A stretch of DNA of 7,741 nucleotides. It comes from an uncultured Peptococcaceae bacterium. GTDB lineage: Bacteria; Bacillota; Peptococcia; Peptococcales; Peptococcaceae. The notes under the pieces were generated by a model. It was not told where the DNA came from and ran no database searches. It saw nothing but the letters and a program-made list of their open reading frames with translations. The position numbers and the translations under genes were made by a program. The DNA lies in NCBI GenBank assembly GCA_902462325.1, contig CABQBF010000130.1, positions 1 through 7,741 of the forward strand, read 5' to 3'. Shown one piece after another: positions 1 to 6,362 of the stretch (position 1 is its first letter; the number at the start of each line of letters is the position of its first letter).

Positions 1-23
1 TACACGTTTCATGACGCATTGGT

Positions 24-42
24 GCCTTTCGCAGAAAGGCGG
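24..42 (+). promoter_or_regulatory. Hairpin overlapping the ribosome binding site of the stalk-domain gene
   Basis: A perfect 7-bp inverted repeat (GCCTTTC, 3-nt loop GCA, GAAAGGC) occupies 24-40. Its 3' arm plus the next GG forms the purine-rich ribosome binding site (AGAAAGGCGG) about 9 bases before the ATG at 52. The RNA hairpin would hide the ribosome binding site and could lower or regulate translation. The stem is seen directly; the regulatory role is inferred. The promoter of this gene lies upstream of the window. Confidence 0.45.
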
Positions 43-51
43 AAAATAATA

Positions 52-1413
52 ATGAAGAAAATGAAACAGGTTTGCTTATTGTTTGTGTTGTTAGCTTGTT
101 TGTTTTTGCCAGCGACAGCTTTTGCGGCTGACGGTCAAATCGGTTTACAGCTGGATGGCACTGCCTTGCAGTTTACTGATGCAACCCCAGTTATGGAAGA
201 TGGCCGGGTGTATGTGCCGTTCCGTGCTGTGTTTGAAGCGCTAGACGCCACAGTAGCCTATGACCAGGCTACCAGTACCATCACAGCTCAAAAGGGAGAT
301 ACCATTGTGCAGTTTGTAATTGGCAACAGTGATATTACCGTCAACGAGAAAGCGGTAACAACTGATGCAGCGTCCTTTGTGCGTGATGGACGTACCTATG
401 TGCCAGTGCGGTTTGCAGCCCAATCCTTGGGTTTGACAGTGGGCTGGGATAGCAAAACGCGGACGGTTGTTATGGTAGACAAAGCTGCGCTGAAGGACAA
501 TATCAAAGGTCAGTATACTTTGATGGAAAACTATATGGCCTATAATCAGAGCTTTAATAAAGAACCATTGGCAGTCAAAGGCAATTTAAAATTTGATATG
601 CAGGTTGCTGCTGGCAGCGGTGCCGATGCCACTATGATTCCGGTAGTTGGCACCATGACATTAGACGGTATTAGTACTGCCGATGCAGCTAGTATGAATA
701 TGGCAGTGGCTTTGGATTTGAGTCAGCTGCAAGCCGCTTTAGAAAAAGCCGGAGAATTGACAGCGGAAGATAAAGCCGTGTTAGAGCAGGTAAAAGATTT
801 CGATATGCAGGTAATTGCCAATTTGCAAACAGGTAAGGTCTACATGAAATCGCAGCTATTTGCTTTGGCAGATATGGACGGTGCTGCTTGGTATATGATG
901 GATTTGAACACTCTGGCAGCTGCTTCCGGTATGGATTTAGGAGCCCTGTTAGAAAGCGCTTCTAGTGGTAGCTATGAAGCCCAGATGGATGCAATCATTG
1001 ATACACTGCCTGTTACTGATGCAGCCTCCTGTGCAATAATGCTGCAGACTGTAAGCCAGTATCAGGATAAAAATTTCCAGAAATCGGGCAACAATTATAT
1101 CGCTACCATGAAACAGGAAGCAGAAGGCGTAGCCACTGCTGTTACCTTAACGCTGAAAACCGATGGAAATCAAGTAACCGGCTATCAGCAGTCTATGAGT
1201 ATATATATGGGAACGGCGCCAATTATGACCATGAAAGCAGAACAGAGCGGCCAGAAAGCTGCCATGCGTATGACCATGAACATGGAAGGTGTTCTGACCA
1301 TGAATATGAGCGGCGATATGACCTATAGCGCTGCTTCTGCCAAACCACAGACAGCGCCTGCTGCTGGGGAAACCGTGATTGATTTGCTGCAAACTGTGAA
1401 CAACGCCGCATAA
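52..1413 (+). CDS. Secreted copper amine oxidase N-terminal (stalk) domain protein
   Basis: A 453-residue protein. I choose the ATG at 52 because a ribosome binding site lies just upstream and a clean signal peptide follows (basic MKKMKQ, a hydrophobic stretch to about residue 20, AFA cleavage motif at 23-25). A TTG at 19 would add 11 residues that do not fit a signal peptide. Residues about 33-143 hold two stalk-type repeats with the hallmarks GRVYVPFRAVFEAL and GRTYVPVRFAAQSLG, as in PF07833. That domain is named after copper amine oxidase but binds no copper by itself, and it is often a cell-surface module in Bacillota. The remaining 300 or so residues alternate polar and hydrophobic positions, suggesting a beta-rich lipoprotein-like fold (LolA/LppX or DUF6612-like, inferred). 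No enzyme motif is visible. The last 90 residues are methionine-rich. A Cys at residue 16 makes a poor lipobox (LLAC), so release by signal peptidase I is more likely. The gene stands alone, with a terminator directly downstream. Confidence 0.85.
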   Translation: MKKMKQVCLLFVLLACLFLPATAFAADGQIGLQLDGTALQFTDATPVMEDGRVYVPFRAVFEALDATVAYDQATSTITAQKGDTIVQFVIGNSDITVNEKAVTTDAASFVRDGRTYVPVRFAAQSLGLTVGWDSKTRTVVMVDKAALKDNIKGQYTLMENYMAYNQSFNKEPLAVKGNLKFDMQVAAGSGADATMIPVVGTMTLDGISTADAASMNMAVALDLSQLQAALEKAGELTAEDKAVLEQVKDFDMQVIANLQTGKVYMKSQLFALADMDGAAWYMMDLNTLAAASGMDLGALLESASSGSYEAQMDAIIDTLPVTDAASCAIMLQTVSQYQDKNFQKSGNNYIATMKQEAEGVATAVTLTLKTDGNQVTGYQQSMSIYMGTAPIMTMKAEQSGQKAAMRMTMNMEGVLTMNMSGDMTYSAASAKPQTAPAAGETVIDLLQTVNNAA

Positions 1414-1435
1414 AATTGGGATAGATACCTGATGG

Positions 1436-1474
1436 AAAGACTGCTGTATTGTAACAATGCGGCAGTCTTTTGTT
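1436..1474 (+). terminator. Rho-independent terminator after the stalk-domain gene
   Basis: Arms AAAGACTGC (1436-1444) and GCAGTCTTT (1462-1470) pair perfectly. Inside them ATTG and CAAT extend the hairpin to a small TAA loop. The 3' arm runs into TTTTG. It lies 22 bases after the stop codon at 1413 and separates this gene from the hydrolase. Confidence 0.8.
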
Positions 1475-1547
1475 ATGCGAAAAAGTCTGTCTGAAAACAG
1501 TTAAGAGAAAACATATCAACGATGAAAGGAGGAGAACTCACAACGGT

Positions 1548-2434
1548 ATGAGAAAGCAAAAAGGTTGGAAACGCTATCTGCGCAATCTAATTTTAGTGCT
1601 GGCAGCGGTATGCCTGTTGTTTTGCAACGGACTGGTGCAGTTTGCTATGGTGCGCAGTGGCGGACCGTCGGCACCGGCTAGCACTGCTGGCGGAGAACGG
1701 GTTACTGTACAGTCTAATGATGGACTGCAATTAGTAGGACAGTATTGGGCTGCAGGGAAAGGGCAGCATAAGTGGGTGATTTTCGTACACGGCTACCAAT
1801 CCTCAAAAGAATTGATGCTGGCAGCTATGGGCGAACGGTATCAAAAGCAGGGATATCACGTATTGGCCATTGACCAACGGGCCCATGGCGAGAGTGAAGG
1901 CAAATTTATCGGTATGGGCTGGCTGGAGCGTAAGGATTTGTTGCAGTGGATTGCTTGGGTTTGCGCACAGGATGCCAAGGCCCGCGTTGTGCTGCACGGC
2001 ATTTCTATGGGCGGTGCTACAGTGATGATGACGCAGGAGAAGAAGCTTTGCCTGCCAATGTGAAAGCAGTGGTGGAGGATTGCGGCTATACATCTGCCTG
2101 GGATATTTTTGCTTATCAATTACACAGTCGGTTTCATCTGCCTGCTATGCCGGTCTTGTATCTATGTGAAGGAATAGCGCAACTGCGCACAGGTGTCAAT
2201 TTACATCAGGCGTCAGCACTAAAACAGGTGGAGAATGCTAAGGTTCCCATATTATTGATTCATGGCACTGCCGATACCTTTGTACCGGTTGATATGGTGC
2301 AGCGCCTTTATGATGCAGCCAGCGGGGAAAAAGCCTTGCTGCTGGTGGAAGGCGGCGTACATGCGTTGAGCCGTCAGGCCGCGCCTGATTTATATTATGA
2401 TACGGTGTTTCAATTTTTGCGTGAACATGTGTAA
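1548..2434 (+). pseudogene. Membrane-anchored alpha/beta hydrolase, broken by a single-base frameshift
   Basis: The ATG at 1548 follows an AGGAGG at 1527-1532, a rather long spacing of 15 bases. Frame 1 runs to a stop at 2063. At about 2034-2038 the homologous reading continues in another frame to the TAA at 2432-2434, as if one G of a GGG run were missing (CAG then GGA). Joined, the product is 295 residues with all expected parts: one membrane segment at about 13-34, HGYQSS oxyanion-region motif at 81-86, nucleophile elbow GISMGG with Ser153, acid Asp243 in HGTADTFVP, and His272 in GGVHALS. This suits COG1073-type serine hydrolases acting outside the membrane; the substrate is unknown. The break falls 10 residues after the nucleophile, so the first-frame product keeps Ser but lacks Asp and His and should be inactive. 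The otherwise complete motifs point to a very recent mutation or a sequencing error. Confidence 0.82.
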
Positions 2435-2438
2435 GGAT

Positions 2439-2473
2439 CGCGTTTTTGAGTGGGATTTGTTCTTCAAAACGCG
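2439..2473 (+). terminator. Inverted repeat after the hydrolase, possible weak terminator
   Basis: CGCGTTTT at 2439-2446 pairs with AAAACGCG at 2466-2473, an 8-bp perfect stem with a 19-nt loop whose ends (GA and TC) can add two pairs. It starts 5 bases after the hydrolase stop. No T-run follows, so it is a poor Rho-independent terminator. It may instead protect the 3' end or be a protein-binding site. Confidence 0.35.
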
Positions 2474-2543
2474 AATATTTGGTATATGGATGTACTCAAC
2501 CATTGGTTTACTGCAAAAAATAAGCAGTTCTACCTATCGGCGG

Positions 2544-2573
2544 TTGTTCAGCAAGTAGCAAGAACGCTATAAT
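2544..2573 (+). promoter_or_regulatory. Possible sigma-A promoter of the XRE-type gene
   Basis: A consensus TATAAT lies at 2568-2573. The -35 is poor: TTGTTC at 2544-2549 with an 18-bp spacer. Transcription would begin at about 2580, exactly at the AGGAGGTG ribosome binding site (2580-2587), giving a very short leader of about 15 nt. That is unusual and lowers confidence. Confidence 0.4.
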
Positions 2574-2594
2574 GGCAACAGGAGGTGTGCGAAA

Positions 2595-3353
2595 ATGTTT
2601 GAAATTGATAAAGAAAAATTTGGCACATTTATTGCCCAGTTGCGTAAAGAAAAAGGACTGACCCAGAAGGAGGTGGCAGAGCAGCTGTTTATTTCGGATA
2701 AGGCAGTCAGCAAATGGGAGCGGGCGCTCAGTCTGCCTGATATCACTTTGCTAGTGCCGCTGGCGGAGGTGTTGGACGTTACGGTAACAGAATTATTGGA
2801 AGGCCAACGTATCAGCCAGCAACAAGTTATACCCAAACAGCAGGTGGAAACTTTGGTGCAGAAAGCGATTCATTTTTCTGACGAAGAACCAAAAAGCGGC
2901 ATTCTTTCTTTGCAGCATTTGCCTGTGCTGGCGGTCAGCGTATTGGCAGCGGCTTTAGAAGTGATTTTGCTGCTTTATTTGGAGCAACTGACCAGCGGAA
3001 TTTTAATGTTGGAGCTGCTATGGATAGCTTTTGGCGTTTATTTCTGTTTATTTGTGCCGGAACGGTTGCCCGTTTATTATGACGAAAATCGAATCCATGC
3101 CTATTCCCATGGTCCGTTTCGGATCAATTTGCCAGGCGTTTCTTTTAACAATCGTAATTGGCCCCATATTGCTGGCTTCTGTCGTTTTTGGTGTTTGGCG
3201 GCGCTAGTGCTGTATCCGTTGCTTACAGTAGTTCATAGCTGGTTTTTAGAAACGGTTTCCTATGGCGCAACAGTATATGTAGCCATTGAATTGTCACTTC
3301 TTTTGGGAGGTTTATTTGTGCCACTATATGTGTTGGCTAAGAAATATGAATAA
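2595..3353 (+). CDS. XRE-family HTH regulator fused to a four-helix membrane domain
   Basis: A 252-residue protein with a strong AGGAGGTG 8 bases before the ATG. Residues about 9-68 form a Cro/C1-type DNA-binding domain: LRKEKGLTQKEVAEQLF, then the recognition helix around SDKAVSKWER, then the LPD and LLEG landmarks of this family. Residues 70-105 are a polar linker. Residues about 107-129, 133-154, 195-216 and 224-246 are hydrophobic and likely cross the membrane. Between helices 2 and 3 is a loop with YYDENRIHAYSHGPFR and LPGVSFNNRNWPHI, a signature I recall from XRE regulators of Clostridia. It probably senses a signal at or in the membrane and binds DNA from there (inference). Its target is not evident; the downstream gene at 3591 has its own promoter. 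There is no sign of damage. Confidence 0.85.
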   Translation: MFEIDKEKFGTFIAQLRKEKGLTQKEVAEQLFISDKAVSKWERALSLPDITLLVPLAEVLDVTVTELLEGQRISQQQVIPKQQVETLVQKAIHFSDEEPKSGILSLQHLPVLAVSVLAAALEVILLLYLEQLTSGILMLELLWIAFGVYFCLFVPERLPVYYDENRIHAYSHGPFRINLPGVSFNNRNWPHIAGFCRFWCLAALVLYPLLTVVHSWFLETVSYGATVYVAIELSLLLGGLFVPLYVLAKKYE

Positions 3354-3521
3354 TGAATAAGATAGTATTTTATCAATAGCTTTGGCGTAAGAAAGAAATT
3401 CCTTTAAGAAACTAGTTGCTGTTGAAAAAGTCTATATACCCTGCATTGGCAGTATCAAAGGATTGTGCAATAAAGAGGTTAATTCTGTTGGTGTGTAGAA
3501 AAACTGCTAGGTGCATGATTG

Positions 3522-3550
3522 TTGAAATTCCTATATGAATCGTATATAAT
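3522..3550 (+). promoter_or_regulatory. Strong sigma-A promoter of the uncharacterised gene at 3591
   Basis: TTGAAA at 3522-3527 and a perfect TATAAT at 3545-3550 are separated by 17 bp. Transcription should begin near 3557, leaving a leader of about 34 nt with a GGTGGAG ribosome binding site (3576-3582) before the ATG at 3591. The rest of the 3354-3590 gap shows neither a convincing terminator for the XRE gene nor a small gene. Confidence 0.75.
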
Positions 3551-3590
3551 AAAGCAAAAATTCTGAAATTGAAACGGTGGAGATAGAATA

Positions 3591-4577
3591 ATGGCAAGGG
3601 AATGTTCTGTACCGGAGTGGCAGGTTTATTATGGCGTTTTTTTTGGCGAGACGGTGCGTGGGCAGCGGGCAGGGCAGGAGGTTTCGTTGGGCAAGACGTT
3701 TGTTTGGGAAGGCGAGGAATGGCAAATTCCGGCTGTTTATTTGTGTGGGAAAGGTTTGGTAGTAGATTTTTTGTGCAAGGTGTCTGCCGAAAAGGTTCAG
3801 AGCTTTATTGAAAAATGGCAGCTAAACGCAACCGAGGAAGAAAACTTAGACTTCACTTCAGAGCAAAGGATTTGGCTGGAGCAGGAGAATCCTTTGACGG
3901 TTGATATGCACCCCGATCTTTCTGTGAATGGGACAAGACTATCGGTAGAGAGTGGCTGCGGACTTTGTTGGAACCCGTGCTTTCCAGAAAAAAATGGCGA
4001 AAGGGCGAAAATAGTTGTGCAGCATTATCAGTTGGATGCTGATGCAGCTTGGGTAGTGGAACGCAGAAGCTTTGCCTGGAATACCAAAAGAAAGCCTGAC
4101 ATAAAAACCATATCTGTTACACTGGCGGCTGGGAAAACTGCCCTGCCTGGCCCCCATTTTTCTGTGCAGGCGGCTGGTGAGCAGGTGGAATTTGTGCATC
4201 CTGTTACCCATGTAAAGCATACGTTAACGATAGAAAAATATGAATCAATCCATGCTGTGAATTTGCTGCGCCGACAAAATGATGCGATGGAACATCCCTG
4301 TTATTTGATGGCTATGGGCTATACTGTGCAGCCAGCGCTATCTTCTGAGCAACTGCAAATCCTAGATTGTACAGAATCTGATTTACCGCGGTCACCACAA
4401 GGCGTGCCAGGCCGTTGGAATAATGTATCTGGCTTTTTTGTCAGCTTTGGTGAAGAAACAGCTGCGTTGCGTTCTGCAGTTTCCTCGCTGCATTTTGAAC
4501 CAGTAACGCATGTAGCGTGGCGCATGGTTTTTTATGAGCAGTTAAAGCCAGATATTACAGTAGAATTGATATCATAG
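3591..4577 (+). CDS. Uncharacterised conserved-type protein, cytoplasmic
   Basis: A 328-residue protein that I cannot assign to a function. I believe similar hypothetical proteins occur in gut Clostridia, but this is from memory. It has no signal peptide or membrane helix, so it should be cytoplasmic. The N-terminal part (1-62) is rich in aromatic and beta-type residues (WQVYYGVFFGE, GKTFVWEGEEWQIPAVYLCGKGLVVDF). Residues 121-130 hold a cysteine cluster, SGCGLCWNPC (C123, C126, C130). Residues 203-210 hold HPVTHVKH. Together these could bind a metal, but this is only inference. The C-terminus (LHFEPVTHVAWRMVFYEQ) is again aromatic and strand-like. The start is fixed by GGTGGAG at 3576-3582 and a near-consensus promoter. 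The gene is transcribed alone; no good terminator follows until 4815. Base and codon use look like those of its neighbours. Confidence 0.75.
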   Translation: MARECSVPEWQVYYGVFFGETVRGQRAGQEVSLGKTFVWEGEEWQIPAVYLCGKGLVVDFLCKVSAEKVQSFIEKWQLNATEEENLDFTSEQRIWLEQENPLTVDMHPDLSVNGTRLSVESGCGLCWNPCFPEKNGERAKIVVQHYQLDADAAWVVERRSFAWNTKRKPDIKTISVTLAAGKTALPGPHFSVQAAGEQVEFVHPVTHVKHTLTIEKYESIHAVNLLRRQNDAMEHPCYLMAMGYTVQPALSSEQLQILDCTESDLPRSPQGVPGRWNNVSGFFVSFGEETAALRSAVSSLHFEPVTHVAWRMVFYEQLKPDITVELIS

Positions 4578-4698
4578 AGGTTTGCACTCCAAGATTATAT
4601 TGAAGTTAACCATTGGTGTAATATTAATGAAGCTGATTTTTCAGGATTTAAATAAATAGTTTTTGAATTTTGTTGGACTATGATTACTTTAGCATATA
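4578..4698. other. AT-rich noncoding stretch after the uncharacterised gene
   Basis: This is the first part of a 355-base gap without a substantial gene (4578-4932). I see no coding signal or good terminator here, only a 4-bp CTGA/TCAG hairpin around 4633-4644. The rest of the gap is described in the entries for 4699-4887. Confidence 0.5.
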
Positions 4699-4707
4699 TG
4701 GTATAAT
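4699..4707 (+). promoter_or_regulatory. Extended -10 promoter of a possible small RNA
   Basis: TGG followed by TATAAT (4699-4707) is a consensus extended -10 element, which in Gram-positive bacteria can work without a good -35. A TTGGAC at 4673-4678 is 23 bp away, too far for a normal -35. Transcription would begin near 4713 and meet the terminator at 4815-4856. Confidence 0.5.
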
Positions 4708-4761
4708 CTTTTGGTCAACATCAGTGATATTGCTTACTATTTGAAGTTCAAATGTTGATTA

Positions 4762-4789
4762 TCTATTTTAAGTTTTCTATTTTAAGTTT
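4762..4789 (+). repeat. Perfect tandem duplication of 14 bp
   Basis: TCTATTTTAAGTTT occurs twice with no gap, at 4762-4775 and 4776-4789. It sits in the possible small RNA between its foldable 5' part and the terminator. Two identical copies suggest a recent slippage duplication; a role as paired binding sites is only possible. Confidence 0.9.
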
Positions 4790-4814
4790 ATTGAATTTGG
4801 TAATTTGTTTATTC

Positions 4815-4856
4815 AAATAGAGCAGGTTTTCCATGAGAGTTCCTGCTCTATTTTTT
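4815..4856 (+). terminator. Strong Rho-independent terminator
   Basis: A 12-bp perfect stem: AAATAGAGCAGG (4815-4826) pairs with CCTGCTCTATTT (4842-4853), with a 15-nt loop and a run of six T at 4851-4856. It ends the possible small RNA and may also end read-through from the gene at 3591-4577. It insulates marR from upstream transcription. Confidence 0.9.
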
Positions 4857-4858
4857 AT

Positions 4859-4887
4859 TTGACGGAAGTAGTTGCATCTTCTATAAT
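4859..4887 (+). promoter_or_regulatory. Sigma-A promoter of marR with an operator-like palindrome on the -10
   Basis: TTGACG at 4859-4864 and TATAAT at 4882-4887 are separated by 17 bp. The predicted start is near 4894, with a leader of about 39 nt. The -10 lies inside a perfect 11-bp palindrome, TCTAT-A-ATAGA (4880-4890). A second inverted repeat, CAGAT-GA-ATCTG, lies at 4902-4913 just downstream. MarR proteins usually repress their own promoter by binding short palindromes in such positions, so either may be the operator (inference). Confidence 0.75.
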
Positions 4888-4932
4888 AGACATAATGATA
4901 ACAGATGAATCTGAAGAAATGGGTGTGAGAAT

Positions 4933-5367
4933 ATGTTTAATACAACCAATGCAATCGGTTTTCTGCTCTCTGCGGCCAATAAGGCCCATGAAGCGGAGTT
5001 GGATAAAAAGGTACGACATTTGGGTGTAACGGCTGTGCAGGGAGCTATCATGGATCAGCTTTATCAGCATGAAGGCATAAGTCAAAAAGAATTGGCTCGA
5101 TATTGTCAGAAAGATCCGTCTTCGCTGACAAAAATACTGGATATTTTAAGTAAAAAAGAGTTGATTGTACGGCAGCCTGATAAGGAAGACCGACGGGCTT
5201 TTAAATTGTATCTAACCGCCAAGGGTACCGAGGTGCATCAGGCGTGTGTGCCAATTGCGGAAGCGCATAATAAGACTATGGTGGAAGGCATTATGCCAGA
5301 GGATTTGGAAATTACCAAGGCTGTGTTGCGCAAGATTGTACGTAATATGCAGGAAACTGAGGTTTAA
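4933..5367 (+). CDS. MarR-family transcriptional regulator
   Basis: A 144-residue protein, the usual MarR length. It has N-terminal dimerisation helices, then a winged helix-turn-helix at about 34-98: ISQKELARYCQKDPSSLTKILDILSKKELIVR followed by the wing DKEDRRAFKLYLTAKG. This carries the DxxDRR and LTxKG landmarks of the family. The C-terminal helix (about 105-142) completes the dimer interface. MarR dimers bind palindromic DNA and usually release it when a phenolic or drug-like ligand or an oxidant is present. The ATG at 4933 is preceded only by a weak GGGTGTGAG, so translation may be modest. The gene is 78 bases upstream of an MFS efflux-type gene, the classic repressor-pump pairing. No Cys suggests OhrR-type oxidant sensing: the only two (C58, C106) are not near the N-terminus. 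Confidence 0.9.
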   Translation: MFNTTNAIGFLLSAANKAHEAELDKKVRHLGVTAVQGAIMDQLYQHEGISQKELARYCQKDPSSLTKILDILSKKELIVRQPDKEDRRAFKLYLTAKGTEVHQACVPIAEAHNKTMVEGIMPEDLEITKAVLRKIVRNMQETEV

Positions 5368-5445
5368 TTGTCTTGCAGTTGCTAAATCGTCCACTGGACT
5401 TTGCATTTGATTCTCATCATTTTATATCAAAGGAGCAAAGTCTAT

Positions 5446-6348
5446 ATGAAACGAGTTGTATTTCTTGATTGTTTTCAAGAGTTGAAACTGTTTTTATTAT
5501 TGTGGCTGACCCAGTCTTTTTCTGCATTGGGCAGCGCTATGACCAGTTTTGCATTAATTATCTGGTCGTATCAGACGGAAGGTTCTGCGTTAACTACGGC
5601 GTTGCTTTCGGTGTGCTCGTATATGCCTTATGTGTTCATGAGTATTTTTGCCGGAGCGCTCAGCGACCGTTGGAACAAAAAAGTTACTATGCTAGTCTGC
5701 GATACTGTGGCGGCATGCTGTACGGTAATCGTTCTATATTTTTTGCAAACAGACAGCCTGCAAATTTTGCATCTTTATTGTCTGAATGCCGTCAATGGAT
5801 TAATGAATACTGTGCAGCAGCCAGCTTCCGATGTTACAGCAAGTGGGATTGCTATGCTGGTCGGCAGTGTATTGGTGTCGCTGTTGCCGGCGCCTAAAAG
5901 CCGTGTGCGGGTGATTTGTAACACGTTGTTGTTATCGATGAGTACAGAAAATTTTTTCTTGGCTTTTGGAAAATCGCTGCCGGTTTGGTGTGTTGGCACT
6001 GTTTTGGGCTGGATTTCGATTCCTATTATGAGCGCAAATTTAGATGCTTTATTGCGCAGCAGAATTCCGCTTGCTATGCAGGGACGTGTTTATGCGGCGC
6101 GTAATACGTTGCAGTTTTTTACCATCCCTCTGGGCTATGGTTTGGGCGGTTATCTGGTAGACTATGTGTTTGAACCATGGATGGCGGCACAGGTGGAAGG
6201 CAGTCTGTTGCTTGCGGTATTTGGCAGCGGGAAAGGTAGCGGCGCATCCCTGTTGTTCTTTTTTATTGCAGTGGTGGGTGTGGCGACTTGTTTGTTATTC
6301 CGTATGGATAAGCAGATTTGGCAGTTAGAGCAGGAGGAGCTGTCTTGA
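5446..6348 (+). pseudogene. MFS drug-efflux type transporter with an in-frame internal deletion
   Basis: The ATG at 5446 follows AAAGGAGC. A TTG at 5401 would add 15 residues but has no ribosome binding site. The 300-residue product is clearly shorter than the 400-430 residues usual for this MFS group. Residues 1-130 match the N-terminal four helices, including MFS motif A (GALSDRWNKK, 70-79) and the conserved NTVQQPASDV. From residue 131-132 on, the sequence jumps to what is normally the later part of the protein (SGIAMLVGSVLVSLLPAPKS, then SMSTENFFLAF, MQGRVYAARNTLQFF). About 110-120 residues covering roughly helices 5-7 and the central loop are missing, while the frame is kept. About nine hydrophobic segments remain, so a working 12-helix transporter is unlikely. 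I infer the deletion from the family pattern, recalled rather than aligned. The gene was probably controlled by the MarR protein just upstream. Confidence 0.7.
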
Positions 6349-6362
6349 TAGAAATTTTTTTC

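Larger units (their letters stand above)
4713..4856 (+). ncRNA. Candidate small RNA or attenuated leader, about 145 nt
   Basis: The interval is bounded by an extended -10 promoter and a strong terminator. It contains GTCAACAT at 4714-4721 able to pair with ATGTTGAT at 4752-4759, and a perfect palindrome (ATTTGAA, G, TTCAAAT) at 4739-4753. A second TTCAAAT at 4812-4818 overlaps the 5' arm of the terminator. The upstream ATTTGAA could therefore pair with either copy, which is the logic of a terminator/antiterminator switch. A separate strong promoter for marR follows the terminator, so this unit is probably independent of marR. A 22-codon hydrophobic reading frame (4752-4820) lies inside but lacks a good ribosome binding site. 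I recognise no known RNA family. Confidence 0.35.

Noticed and set aside
1803..2119. Minus-strand open frames opposite the hydrolase
   Set aside because: They lack ribosome binding sites and recognisable domains, and they lie opposite a clearly homologous + strand gene.
2510..2528. ACTGC/GCAGT inverted repeat before the XRE gene
   Set aside because: Only 5 bp with an A-rich loop and no T-run; expected by chance at this length.
4805..5029. Open frame of 74 codons across the terminator and the marR start
   Set aside because: It runs through the terminator hairpin and the marR promoter, has no ribosome binding site, and overlaps the true marR frame.
5389..5399. GTCCA-C-TGGAC palindrome between marR and the MFS gene
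   Set aside because: A perfect 11-bp palindrome, but the loop is too small for a hairpin, there is no T-run, and it is not linked to a promoter I can support.
5401..5445. TTG start 15 codons upstream of the MFS gene
   Set aside because: The ATG at 5446 has an AAAGGAGC ribosome binding site and begins the expected N-terminus; the upstream TTG has none.
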